Assembly: GCA_963746325.1 (NCBI GenBank)
Contig: CAVVBC010000010.1
Location: forward strand, 22,593-86,592
Source of the DNA: RPQJ01 sp963746325
GTDB lineage: Bacteria; Pseudomonadota; Gammaproteobacteria; Steroidobacterales; Steroidobacteraceae
Length of the DNA: 64,000 nt
Reading direction: 5' to 3'
Position numbers and translations under genes: made by a program. A model generated the notes under the pieces. That model saw only the letters and a program-made list of their open reading frames with translations, was not told where the DNA came from and did not search any database. This document shows, piece after piece, positions 27,183 to 36,758 of the stretch (within the stretch, counting starts at the first letter, position 1; each line of letters begins with the position of its first letter).

Positions 27183-27267
27183 CTGCAGCGGTTGATCCGG
27201 GACCTTCCCCCGAGCGCGTGTCTGCCTTTCCAAGCTCGGGGGAAGGTCCCGGATCGACCGCCTGCAG
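27183..27267 (+). repeat. Invariant-loop hairpin H5
   Basis: Arms 27183-27215 and 27234-27267 pair with one gap and one G-T wobble; the loop 27216-27233 is exactly GCGTGTCTGCCTTTCCAA. Plus orientation. H4 and H5 fill most of the 383-bp gap between the convergent hydrolase and symporter genes. Confidence 0.93.
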
Positions 27268-27324
27268 TGAGCACGTGTCTGCCTTTCCCAGTTCGCGGCA
27301 AGGTCCCGGATCGACCGCCTGCAG
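27268..27324 (+). repeat. Tandem copy of H5 loop plus right arm
   Basis: AGCACGTGTCTGCCTTTCCCAG followed by CAAGGTCCCGGATCGACCGC (27299-27318) repeats the H5 loop and right arm with a 57-bp period; the arm is nearly identical, while the loop has two changes. A third, badly decayed unit may start at 27326. The unit lacks its own left arm. Confidence 0.88.
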
Positions 27325-27364
27325 CCAGCGCGGATCTGCTGTCGGCGATTGGGAAAGGACACCC

Positions 27365-28610
27365 TCAGGAGGGCGCGGGCTCCGCGTCGTCGACCAGGGT
27401 CGCGACTGCGACATCGGCCGTCACGTTGCCGATGGTGCGGAAGATGTCCGGAATGATCTCGACCGCGACGAGGATGCCCAGCACCTCGATGGGCAGGCCG
27501 AGCGCAGCACAGATCGGTGCGACGCTCGCGATGAAGGACACCTGGCCAGGCAGTCCCACGGAACCGATGCTCACGGCGATCGCGACGAGGATGGCGCCCG
27601 CCATCTGCAGCACGCTCGGTTCGATTCCATACATCGCCGCAATGAAGAAGCACACGCCCAGGTTGCCGAGCGGACTCGTGTAGCGGAACACGGCGACGGC
27701 AAGCGGCAGCACGAGATGCGCCACGCGCGGGGTCACGCGCAGCCGCTCGCGCGCGCATTCGATCATCGCGGGCAGGGTTGCCAGCGAGCTCTGGGTGCTG
27801 GCGGCAACCACCTGCACGGGCGCGACGGCGACGGCGAACGTCCGCACACCCGCGTTGCTGCGCAAAGCCACCACGACGTAGATCGCAAGGATGGCGATCG
27901 CGATGACGAGGGCCACCGTGACCGCGTACTGCGCCAGCAGGCCGGCGGCGCCAACCCCGGCCTGGCGGCCGACGCCGAGGGCGAGCGCGAACACGCCGAG
28001 CGGCGCCAGCAGCAGCACCCAGTGCACGATGACGACCATCGCCTCGGCCATGGCGCTGAAGAAGTTCGTCAGCACGAGGCGTTGTGCGACGGGCAGGCGG
28101 GTGGCCGCGAAACCGAACAGCGTCGCGAACACGACCAGCGCGAGGATCGCGTTGTCGGCCGCCGCCGCGATGATGTTCGGCGGCAGCAATTGCTGCATCC
28201 ACTGGGACCAGTCGAGTCGTGTCGTCACCTGGGTCGCGTCGCTGCCGACTCCCGCGAGGAAGGCCTGCGCGGCGACCGGGTCGACGGGCCACAGTGCCAG
28301 CAAGGCCTGCGACAGGGTGACGGCGAGCACGCCGGCCAGCAGCAGCAGCGCGCCAAACCAGCCGATCGCCCGGGTGGCGAGTCGTCCGGTGGCCATCGCG
28401 TCCGCGACGCTGGCAACTGCCGAAACGAGCATGGCGAACACCAGCGGGCCCACCGTCATGCGCAGCGCGTTGAGCCAGAGCGTGCCGATCGACTTCGAGG
28501 ACCGTCGCGAGCTGGTGGGCCGTCGCGCCGCCCGCGTGATCGATCCAGGCGCCTAAAGCGATGCCGGCGCCAAGCGCGCCAAGGACCAGCCAGTGACGTA
28601 GGGGTGCCAC
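27365..28610 (-). CDS. Dicarboxylate/amino acid:cation symporter (DAACS family), one frameshift
   Basis: About 415 residues with 8-9 membrane segments. Recognisable blocks are LLPPNIIAAAADNAILALVVF, VAASTQSSLATLPAM (serine-rich reentrant loop), FRYTSPLGNLGVCFF and GSVGLPGQVSFIASVAPICAALGLPIEVLGI (second hairpin region). Uptake of C4-dicarboxylates or glutamate/aspartate with Na+ or H+. The start is one of two adjacent GTG codons (28608-28613), with AGGA upstream favouring 28610. An indel near 28490 separates the first 40 residues. It may import substrates of the neighbouring catabolic genes. Confidence 0.85.
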
Positions 28611-28623
28611 CACGGATCCTGCG

Positions 28624-29427
28624 TCAGTTCGCCGCGAGCCAGTCGAACAAGGTCTGCGCAAACCGGATCTTCTGCTCCTTGCCGGCCACGACGTGCGCGA
28701 CGTCCTCCCACAGCACGCCCTTCGCCCCCGGGATGCCACGCTCGATCGGCAGCGTGGTGCGGGGAGCTGTCACGACGTCCTTGCCTGCGTGGATGATCAG
28801 CGACGGGCAGCGGATCTGCTCGAGCCGGTCGCTCGAGTTGAATCCGACGCAGGCATCGATCAGGCGTGCATGAGCAGCGTAGCGGCCGTTCAGTTCCTTC
28901 CACCCGCCGGCCGGGCCGAGCAGCCGCTGCTTGTGCGCGTTGTAGTATTCGGCGTCGAACGAGAGCAGGGTCACCGCCTCCTGGAATCGCTCGAAGCCGA
29001 GGTCACGATGGATCCAGCGGAACATCTCGAGCTGGTCGCGCAGGAAATCGTCGACCTCGCACCACGCGCCCATGTTGAGCATGCTGCGTGCGAGGTCGGG
29101 CCGGCGGATGGCGATTTCCTGGCACACGCAGGCGCCCATGCCCACCAGGCCCATGAGGTGCACGTTGCCCAGGCCGAGGTGATCGAGCAGGCCGATCGCG
29201 TCGTTCGCGTGCAGCTCCATCGTGGAGGGCACGCTCAGGTCGTCGCCCGATTCGCAGATGCCGCGATAATCGAAGACGATGACCTGGTACCGGTCGACGA
29301 GGCCTCGCGCGAGGTGATGGTGGTTGTCGTGGCAGAACGTGCCCCAGCCGCCCATGCACAGCACCGGGTCGCCCTGGCCCAGCACTTCGTAGTACATGTC
29401 GTGGCCGTTGATGCGGGCGATGGGCAT
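28624..29427 (-). CDS. Alpha/beta hydrolase without the usual nucleophile serine
   Basis: 267 residues, frame intact. Fold clear: GQGDPVLCMGGWGTF (oxyanion region), VIVFDYRGICESGDD, late Asp in IIHAGKDVVT and His in DVAHVV. The nucleophile elbow, normally G-x-S-x-G, reads HLMGLVGMGACVCQE, with no serine; the nearest nucleophile is a Cys two residues on. It may be an inactive or non-hydrolytic member, or use another residue. The sequence upstream to 29605 shows nothing beyond a G/C-rich inverted repeat near 29510-29545. Gap of 13 bp to the symporter gene. Confidence 0.8.
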   Translation of the reverse strand: MPIARINGHDMYYEVLGQGDPVLCMGGWGTFCHDNHHHLARGLVDRYQVIVFDYRGICESGDDLSVPSTMELHANDAIGLLDHLGLGNVHLMGLVGMGACVCQEIAIRRPDLARSMLNMGAWCEVDDFLRDQLEMFRWIHRDLGFERFQEAVTLLSFDAEYYNAHKQRLLGPAGGWKELNGRYAAHARLIDACVGFNSSDRLEQIRCPSLIIHAGKDVVTAPRTTLPIERGIPGAKGVLWEDVAHVVAGKEQKIRFAQTLFDWLAAN

Positions 29428-29605
29428 GCAGGATCACTCTGGCGGGTGCGGCCCGGAATGGGGCCGGCTGGATGATTTCACAGCGTGCGACGGCGGGTAA
29501 AGCTTGCCTCCCCGGGGTGCCTGCCGCCACGCCCGGGGTGGGATCGCTCCAGACGGCTTCCGGACTGGTAAAGTGACGCACTTTTCCTGAATCGCCCCTG
29601 GGGGG

Positions 29606-30679
29606 ATGCCGGTGACTCACGCTGCCATTACGGGCTGGGGCAAGTGCCTGCCGGCCAATGTCCTGACCAATGACGACCTGGCCACCTTCCTCGATACCAA
29701 CGACGAGTGGATCGTCTCGCGCACGGGCATCAAGGAGCGTCGCATCTCGCACGTCTCGCTGGAGGAGATGGCCTATGTCAGCTCGATGCGGGCACTGGCG
29801 GCGGCTGGTCTCGACCCGGCCGACGTCGAACTGATCGTCGTCGGCACCTGCAGCTTCGACGACCAGGTGCCGAACCAGGCGTCAGGCCTGCAGGTGCGGC
29901 TGGGGGCAAAGCGCGCGGCGGCGTACGACGTCAATACCGCGTGTACGAGCTTCCTCTATGCCCTCAGTACGGCCAACGCATTGATCCGCACGGGCGTCGT
30001 CAAGAACGCGGTGGTGGTCGGCGGCGAGTTGATTTCGGCGTTCATGGACTGGCGCAATCGCGGTGTCTGCGTGCTGTTCGGCGACGGCTGTGCAGCCGTC
30101 GTGCTGCAGGCAACCGACAATGTCGAAGGCCTGCTCGGCGAGAAGCTCGGCTGTGACAGCGAGGCCCGGTCGACGCTCGTGGTCGAAGGCATGGGTGGCC
30201 GCTACTGCAATGCCGGGCGGCAGTACGGCGCGACCTCGTGGATCTTCGAGGGTCCAGAGATCTTCAAGCGCGCCGTGCTTGGCATGTCCGGCGCCTGCGC
30301 CGACGTGCTCGAAGCCCAGGGTTACAAGGTCGACGACGTCGACGTCGTGATTCCGCACCAGGCCAACCTGCGCATCATGGATGCAGTGGCGAAGCGTGTC
30401 GGCGCGCCGGCGGACCGGATGTTCGTCAACGTGCACAAGTACGGCAACATGTCAGCGGCGACGGTCGCAGTGGCGTTGGTCGAAGCCATCGAAGAAGGCC
30501 GTGTCAAACCCGGCAGCCTGCTGCTGCTGCCGGCGTTCGGAGCGGGCCTGACGTATTGCGCGCACCTGGTGCGCTGGGGTGCGCGCACGACACCGCTCGG
30601 CACCACCGATGTCGAGCTGCCGCCGAGCGACCGGACAGCACTGGAAATCGTGCAGGGTTACCTGCGGCAGAAACCCTGA
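29606..30679 (+). CDS. 3-oxoacyl-ACP synthase III-like enzyme
   Basis: 357 residues, frame intact. FabH-type thiolase fold with the full catalytic set: Cys113 (NTACTSFLYA), His251 (IPHQANLRIMD) and Asn281 (HKYGNMSAATV). TNDEWIVSRTGIKERR is the usual FabH block. Longer than E. coli FabH (317), with a C-terminal extension, and standing apart from a fab operon, so it may be a specialised member that condenses an acyl-CoA or acyl-ACP in secondary or degradative metabolism. ATG 29606 follows a G-run that acts as Shine-Dalgarno; GTG 29612 is an alternative. Confidence 0.85.
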   Translation: MPVTHAAITGWGKCLPANVLTNDDLATFLDTNDEWIVSRTGIKERRISHVSLEEMAYVSSMRALAAAGLDPADVELIVVGTCSFDDQVPNQASGLQVRLGAKRAAAYDVNTACTSFLYALSTANALIRTGVVKNAVVVGGELISAFMDWRNRGVCVLFGDGCAAVVLQATDNVEGLLGEKLGCDSEARSTLVVEGMGGRYCNAGRQYGATSWIFEGPEIFKRAVLGMSGACADVLEAQGYKVDDVDVVIPHQANLRIMDAVAKRVGAPADRMFVNVHKYGNMSAATVAVALVEAIEEGRVKPGSLLLLPAFGAGLTYCAHLVRWGARTTPLGTTDVELPPSDRTALEIVQGYLRQKP

Positions 30680-30682
30680 GGG

Positions 30683-30707
30683 GGCACCGGCGAAGATCGC
30701 CGGTGCC
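30683..30707 (+). terminator. Hairpin after the FabH-like gene
   Basis: Perfect 10-bp stem GGCACCGGCG/CGCCGGTGCC with loop AAGAT, four bases after the stop and 12 bases before the DMT start. Only TTG follows, so termination would be weak; it could also separate the two messages by processing. Confidence 0.5.
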
Positions 30708-30718
30708 TTGCCCTGACC

Positions 30719-31588
30719 ATGGCTCCTGCCCGCAAGGCCTTGCTCCAGATCCACCTCTGCGTGGTGATCTGGGGCTTCACCGCGATCCTCGGCAAGCTGA
30801 TCTCGCTGCCAGCGTTTGCGCTCGTGTGGTGGCGCATGTTCCTGGTGGTCGTCGCGCTGGCTTTCATCCCCGCGTTCTGGCGCGGACTGCAGCGCATGAG
30901 CCTGCGAACCGTCGGCATCTTCGCCGGCATCGGCGTCGTCGTCGCGCTGCACTGGGTCACCTTCTACGGCGCGATCAAGCTCGCGAATGCCTCGGTCGCG
31001 GCGGCCTGCATGGGCGTGGCACCCCTCATGATGGCGGTCGTCGAGCCCTGGATCACGCGCAAGCGCTTCGATCCGCGCGAGCTGCTGATCGGCGTGGCCG
31101 CCGTGCCGGGGGTGCTGCTGGTCGTCGGCGGTACGCCGCAGGGCATGCGGCTGGGGATCGCGGCCGGGGTGCTCTCGGCCTTCCTGGTCTCGGTGTTTGG
31201 CTCGCTCAACAAGCGTTACGTCGAACTGGGCGAGCCGATGGCCGTGACCGGGCTCGAGCTTGCAGCGGGCACTGCATTCCTCACGCTGCTGGCCGTGTTG
31301 TTCGGCGGTGAGGCAACGCACCTGCCGCTCCCCGGCGTGCACGATGCCTGGCTGCTGCTGGTGCTGGCGCTCGCGTGCACCCTGTTCCCGTTTGCCTTGT
31401 CACTGGTCGCGCTGCGCAACCTGAGCGCGTTCAGCGCGCAGCTCGCCGTGAGTCTCGAGCCGGTATACGCCGTGTTTCTTGCCATCCTGCTGCTCGGCGA
31501 GCAGCGCGAACTGGGGCTGCAGTTCTATGCCGGGCTGGCAGTCATTCTCGGCAGCGTGTTTGCGCACGCATTGCTGAAACGCGCATGA
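30719..31588 (+). CDS. DMT-superfamily EamA-type transporter
   Basis: 289 residues with ten membrane segments in two EamA repeats: HLCVVIWGFTAILGKLI starts the first and GLELAAGTAFLTLLAVLFGG lies in the second. VSLEPVYAVFLAILLLGEQ is the family C-terminal signature. Such proteins export amino acids or other metabolites. Frame intact. It starts 40 bp after the FabH-like gene; substrate not evident. Confidence 0.85.
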   Translation: MAPARKALLQIHLCVVIWGFTAILGKLISLPAFALVWWRMFLVVVALAFIPAFWRGLQRMSLRTVGIFAGIGVVVALHWVTFYGAIKLANASVAAACMGVAPLMMAVVEPWITRKRFDPRELLIGVAAVPGVLLVVGGTPQGMRLGIAAGVLSAFLVSVFGSLNKRYVELGEPMAVTGLELAAGTAFLTLLAVLFGGEATHLPLPGVHDAWLLLVLALACTLFPFALSLVALRNLSAFSAQLAVSLEPVYAVFLAILLLGEQRELGLQFYAGLAVILGSVFAHALLKRA

Positions 31589-31627
31589 ATCCAATCGCCG
31601 GGCTTGCGCGAGCCTATCATGCAGTCT

Positions 31628-31656
31628 TTGACGTAGGTCGACGCCTACGGGACAAT
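31628..31656 (+). promoter_or_regulatory. Promoter with embedded inverted repeat upstream of porin 1
   Basis: TTGACG (31628-31633), 17-bp spacer, GACAAT (31651-31656). The spacer holds CGTAGG-TCGACG-CCTACG (31632-31649), a perfect 6+6 inverted repeat overlapping the -35, a good position for a repressor. The porin ATG is 92 bp downstream with AGGAG before it. Confidence 0.6.
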
Positions 31657-31747
31657 CCCCGCGCGCACTGCAGCCTCCGGCCGCGTTTTCCCGGACGGCC
31701 TTATTCGTCTTGCACCTCCCCTCAATCGGGTTTCAGGAGATCTCGAA

Positions 31748-32984
31748 ATGGAATGTTTCGGTAGCGGGCGTTCCGCCGCGCTCACGTTGGCAGTTGCATT
31801 GGTCGTCGGTTCTGCCACCGCCGCGCCAGCGTCCGCGGAAGACACCGGCCGCAGCTTCGAGCTGTACGGCTTCGCGCAGGCCGATTTCATCCAGGACTTC
31901 GACGGCCGTCTCGACCCGGACTGGGACGATGCGTTCCGCCCCTCGAAGATCGGCATCGACGAGCAGTTCGGCAGCGACGGGCAGTCGAGCATCAGCGTCA
32001 AGCAGAGCCGCTTCGGCGTCAAAGGCAGCATGCCGACGGGCGAGGGCGGCACGCCGCTCACGCTTCAAGTTCGAGTTCGACCTGTTCGGCACCGGCGCCG
32101 ACGCCGGGCCAGACCACGTTCCGCCTGCGCCACGCCTACGGCGAGTGGGGCCCGCTGCTGGCGGGACAGACCAACACCCTGTTCATGGACGGCGACGTGT
32201 TCCCCAACACGATCGACTACTGGGGCCCGGCGGGCATGGTGTTCTACCGCAACGTGCAGCTCCGCTAGACGCCGTTCAAGTCGGACAACAGCCATTTCTC
32301 GATCGCCGATCGAGCGCCCGGGCAACGACATCGATTCCGGCAACCTGCGCCTGATCGAAGGCTTCGAAAACCTGCAGGTGCAGAACGACGAGACGCTGCC
32401 GGACCTGACCGCGCAGTACCGCTACGGCGGCGACTGGGGTCACGTGCAGGTCGGCGGGCATCCTGCGCAAGGTCGGCTTCGAGGTGCGCGAGTCGTCGGC
32501 CGATCGCTGGCGAAGCGGCAGCGAGACCGGCTGGGGCATCAACCTCGGCTCCTCGATCAACACGATCGGCAGCGACAAGATCCTGCTGCAGGTCGTGTAC
32601 GGCGAGGGCATCGCCAGCTACATGAACGACGGCGGCATGGACCTGGCGCCGACCGCGACGTTCGACGAGAACGCGGTGACCGACGTCGAGGCGGAGGCCA
32701 TCCCGCTCACGGGCGTCGTCGCCTACTACGACCACTACTGGACCCCGAAGTGGTCGAGCTCGATCGGCTACAGCTACACGGAAGTCGACAACACCAACTT
32801 CCAGGCGGCCGACACGTTCAACAAGGGCGAGTACGCCTCGGTGAACCTGCTGCACTTTCCGGGCGAGAACCTGATGCTCGGCGGCGAGTTCCTCTACGGC
32901 CGGCGCACCAACAACGACGGGGCGGACGGCGACGACATGCGCTTCCAGTTCACGGTCAAGTACAACTTCGGCATCAAGCTCTGA
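31748..32984 (+). CDS. DcaP-like outer-membrane porin, frameshifts and one in-frame stop
   Basis: Signal peptide (TLAVALVVGSATAAPASA), then FELYGFAQADFIQDFDGRLD, SVKQSRFGVKGSMPTGEGGT, FKFEFDLFGTGADAG, TFRLRHAYGEWGPLLAGQT, and beta-barrel strands to the aromatic end FQFTVKYNFGIKL. These match the DcaP family of trimeric porins for anionic substrates. The protein passes through three frames between 32060 and 32480. TAG 32266-32268 interrupts VQLR-TPFK, where relatives commonly have Trp, so TGG to TAG by a single base. Either a damaged gene or base-call errors. The unshifted frame runs on into the glutaminase, which is not a real fusion. Confidence 0.8.
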
Positions 32985-33010
32985 TACCGAGCGAATCGAG
33001 GGACACGATC

Positions 33011-34046
33011 ATGAAAACTATCAACAGGAATTCGCTGGCCGCCGGGCTGGTGGCCACGCTGTCTCTCGCGCTGGCGGCGCCTGCATACGCGAAAGGGCCG
33101 CTGCCGGACCCGGCCGTCAAGGACTTCCAGCGCCTGGTCGACGCCGCCTACGCCAAGTACAAGGGGCTGCAGGACGGCAAGAACGCCGACTACATCCCGA
33201 TCCTGACCGAGACGCCGAGCGACCTGTTCGGCGTGGTGATCGTCACCAAGGACGGCAAGGTCTACAGCGCCGGCGACGTCGACTACCAGTTCTCGATCCA
33301 GTCCGTGTCGAAGCCGTTCACGGCCGCGCTGGTGATGACGCAGCAGGGCCCGGCGGTGCTCAAGGAGAAGATCGGCGTCGAGCCCACGGGCATGGCGTTC
33401 AACTCGAAGCTGGCGCTGTCGGTCTACGAGAACTCGGTGAATCCGCTGGTCAACGCCGGTGCGATCGCGGCCGTGAGCCTGGTGCAGGCCAAGTCCGAGG
33501 CGGACCGCTGGAACCAGGTGTCGCAGAACCTGAGCGACTTCGCCGGGCGCCCGCTGACCGTGCTGGAGAAGGTGTACGAGTCTGAATACACCACGGCCTT
33601 CGGCAATCGCGGCATCGCCAACCTGCTGTACAACTGGGGCCGTCTCTACAGCGACCCAGAGGAAGCGCTCGCGGGTGTATACGCGTGAGTGCTCGGTCGG
33701 TGTCAGCGCCAAGGACCTCGGCATGATGGGCGCGACGCTGGCCAACGGCGGCGTCAATCCGCTGACCAAGAAGCAGGTGATGCCGGCCAAGCACGTGCCG
33801 GAGCTGCTGGCGATCATGGCGACGGCCGGGTTCTATGACGAATCGGGCGACTGGATGTACACCGCGGGCTTGCCGGCCAAGACCGGCGTCGGCGGCGGCA
33901 TCGTGGCGGTCGTGCCGGGCCGGTTCGCGATCGCAGCGTTCTCGCCGCGCCTGAACGAGGCGGGCAACAGCGTCCGTTCGCTGAACGCCATCCGCGACAT
34001 CGCGGGTGAACTCGGCGTCGGCGTGTTCGGGGCGAATCCGGAGTGA
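33011..34046 (+). CDS. glsA: Periplasmic glutaminase, one frameshift
   Basis: Serine-dependent glutaminase (glutamine to glutamate plus ammonia). Catalytic Ser98-x-x-Lys101 in FSIQSVSKPFTAAL; other family blocks NPLVNAGAIAAVSL, YTRECSVGVSAKDLGMMG and GFYDESGDWMYTAGLPAKTGVGGG. Unlike the cytosolic E. coli enzymes it has a clear signal peptide (SLAAGLVATLSLALAAPAYA). Indel near 33680. ATG 33011 with GAGGGA upstream, 26 bp after the porin. The stop overlaps the next start as GTGA. Probably feeds glutamate released outside the cytosol to an uptake system. Confidence 0.88.
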
Positions 34047-35177
34047 GCCGGCCTCGCTTGAGCGGTGCGGTCCTGCTTGCAGCCATCGCCTGCAGCTTCC
34101 CTGCCGTGTCGGCACTGGCGGCGAAGCCAAAGCCGCCCAAGCTGCCAGTGGACACGTGCGTGTTCAACGACGGCCACTTCCACCTCACCAACTACGTGCA
34201 GCAGGGAACGGACGCGGCGAAGTACGTCGACGAGATCATGGGCGACAAGGTCTGTCGCTCGACGCTCTTCGGAATCCCGTTGCAGCAGACCTGGGCCCAT
34301 GGGAATTCGGGCGACTTCGCGCCAACGTATTACCTGCAGACCGACGCGCCGCTCTATTACTACTCGTTCACCGACGCCTACATCGCGCGCGCCTTCCAGC
34401 GGTTGACACCCGCACAGCAGGCGCGACTCGATCCGATGATCACGGGGTTCAATCCCGCGGACATGTATGCCGCCGATCACATTCGACGCGTGCTCGAAAC
34501 GTTTCCGGGCGTGTTCACGGGCATCGGCGAGTTCACGATCCACAAGGAGTTCGTGTCGTCCAAGGTCGCGGGCGAAGTGGCGAGCCTGACCGACCCGGCG
34601 CTGGACCGCATCCTGCGAGTTTGCCGGTGAGGTCGGTCTCGTCGTCATCCTGCACAACGACATCGACATGCCGTTCGCCAAGGCCGGCGCCGAACCCGTC
34701 TATCTCACCCAGATGAAGGACCTGCTGCGTCGACATCCGCGCACGACGATCATCTGGGCGCACACCGGACTCGGCCGCGTCGTCCATCCTGTCCAGCCGC
34801 AGGCCGGCACCGAGGCGGCGGAGCGAAGTCCGAATCACGTCGAGATCCTGCAGGCGATGCTCGAGGATCCGACGCTCGCCCACGTGCACTTCGACATCTC
34901 GTGGGACGAGGTCGCCAAGTACGCAGTTTCGTCGCAGGCGGCCATCGATCGGTTGTCGCAGTTGCTGAACGCGTATCCTGATCGCTTCCTGTTCGGCACC
35001 GACAACGTCGCGCCGAGCGACCAGGCGACGCAGATGCGGGTCTACGACATGTGGCAGCCGATCTGGGCGAAACTGACGCCCGAGGCGAGCCGCAAGGTCC
35101 GGCTGGGTACCTACGAACGCCTGTTCGACGAGGCCCGGGGCAGGGTCCGCGCGTGGGAAGCGGCGAACGTCAAATGA
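34043..35177 (+). CDS. Secreted amidohydrolase-family protein, one frameshift
   Basis: TIM-barrel hydrolase of the amidohydrolase-2 (PF04909-like) type with a signal peptide (LSGAVLLAAIACSFPAVSALA). Metal-site candidates: HFHLTNY near the N-terminus (FNDGHFHL), IWAHTG and LFGTDN. Start GTG 34043 overlaps the glutaminase stop by 4 bp. The frame breaks near 34620: the raw frame stops at 34630, and the next frame continues FAGEVGLVVILHNDID to 35177. About 378 residues. Its periplasmic location and coupling to a glutaminase suggest turnover of an amide or acid imported by the flanking porins. Confidence 0.8.
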
Positions 35178-35198
35178 TCGAACAGGGACCCTGCACGC

Positions 35199-36739
35199 AT
35201 GAACCAGCTCAGGATTGCAGTGGCGGCAGCGCTTGCGCTGTCGCCGGTGATGGTCAGCGCCGCCGACTCCTCGGTCGAGGCTCGGCTCAAGGCCCTCGAG
35301 GAGCGCCAGAACCAGCTGGAGCAGCAACTGGTCGAACGCGATGCGCGTATTCGCGAACTCGAAGCGCAGGCCAAGGCGCCGAACGCGCGTCGCCGGCGTT
35401 GCGCCCACGACCGTCGCGCCCGCGGCCGTCCAGGCTGCGCCTGCGGCAACCCCGCAGGCCCCGCAGGCTGCGACGGTGCGGCCGATGCGGCGGCCGCGGC
35501 CCCTGAGGCGGCGCAGTCCGATCGTGCCCCGCTCGAATCGGCCTGGGGCACCTACGAGGGCGGCAAGGGCCTGGTGCTGGCGAGGACGAGCCAGGGCGAG
35601 GTGGACTTCAGCGCGTTCACCTACCTGCGATACCTGAACCAGCGCGATGCTCGACGACAGCTACACGGACGCCTTTGGCCGGACCAAGGAACTCGACATC
35701 CGCGACGACCTGCAGCTGCAGAAAGTCATGCTCTTCTTCAAGGGCTGGCTCTTCGATCCCGATTTCCGCTACCAGTTCTATACCTGGACCTCGAACACCA
35801 GCCAGGGGCAGGGCGCGCAGGTGGTCGTGGCGGGCAACCTGAGCTACCGCTTCAACGATGCCTTCAGCCTGGCCGGCGGCATCGGCGGCCTGCCGAGCAC
35901 CCGCACCACCAACTACACGTTTCCGAACTGGCTCAAGGTGGATCACCGGACGATCGCCGACGAATTTTTCCGTGCGTCATACACCACCGGCATCTGGGCC
36001 TGGGGCGAGGTCGGCGATGGCGTCAGGTACCGGGTCATGGTCGGCAACAACCTGAGCCAGCTGGGCGTGGACGCCGGAAAGCTCGACAGCGGCCTGAACG
36101 CCTATTCCGGCGCGGTCTGGTGGATGCCGACCACCGGCGAGTACGGTCCCGGCGAAGGGTTTGGCGACTTCGAACATCACACTGAGTTCGCCACGCTGGT
36201 GGGCGCCAACTTGACGCACAGCCGCGAGGACGCGCAGAGCCAGCCAGGCGTGAACGATTTCTGGAACAGCCAGATCCGCCTGTCGGATGGCACGTTGATC
36301 TTCCAGGCCGATCCGTTCGGCACAGGCACGCAGATCAACAAGGCCACCTACCAGATGGCGGCCGTGAACGCCGGGTTCAAGTACCGCGGCTTCTCGCTGG
36401 ACGGCGAGTACTTACTGGCGCACGGTCGACGATTTCCGGGCTACCGGTCCGGTGCCGCGCAACAGCTTCGTCGATGATGGATTCCAGCTGCAGGGGTCGG
36501 CGATGCTGGTGCCGCAGACACTGCAGGCCTACGTCGCCGGCTCGAAGATCAATGGCCAGTACGGTGATCCGTGGGATGTGAGCGTTGGCGCGAACTGGTT
36601 TCCCTTCAAGCGCCGTGAACTCAGGCTCAATACCCAGTTCCTGTACCTCGACGAGTCGCCCGTGGGCAACACGGCGTCGCCGTTCATCGTCGGTGGCAAT
36701 GGCTGGGTGTTCACGACGGACGTGATGCTCAGCTTCTGA
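35199..36739 (+). CDS. Phosphate-selective-porin-like outer-membrane protein, frameshifts
   Basis: Signal peptide (LRIAVAAALALSPVMVSAADS), then a short coiled coil (LKALEERQNQLEQQLVERDA) and an Ala/Pro linker, then a beta-barrel: KGWLFDPDFRYQFYTWTSNT, FRASYTTGIWAWGEVGD, VWWMPTTGEYGPGEGFGDFE, FKYRGFSLDGEYLL. Ends VFTTDVMLSF with the terminal Phe of outer-membrane proteins. This layout fits the OprO/OprP type. Indels near 35385, 35645 and 36425. ATG 35199 is 21 bp after the amidohydrolase, so the four genes 31748-36739 look like one outer-membrane and periplasm uptake unit. Confidence 0.82.
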
Positions 36740-36758
36740 CCGCGGCATTCAGCGGCGG

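Noticed and set aside
27006..27324. Integron attC site or cassette array
   Set aside because: attC sites keep RYYYAAC/GTTRRRY ends with variable loops. Here the loop is constant and the ends are not, and there is no integrase gene.
31748..33688. Porin-glutaminase fusion
   Set aside because: The middle of the open frame is nonsense; the true porin ends at 32984 in another frame, and the glutaminase has its own signal peptide and Shine-Dalgarno.
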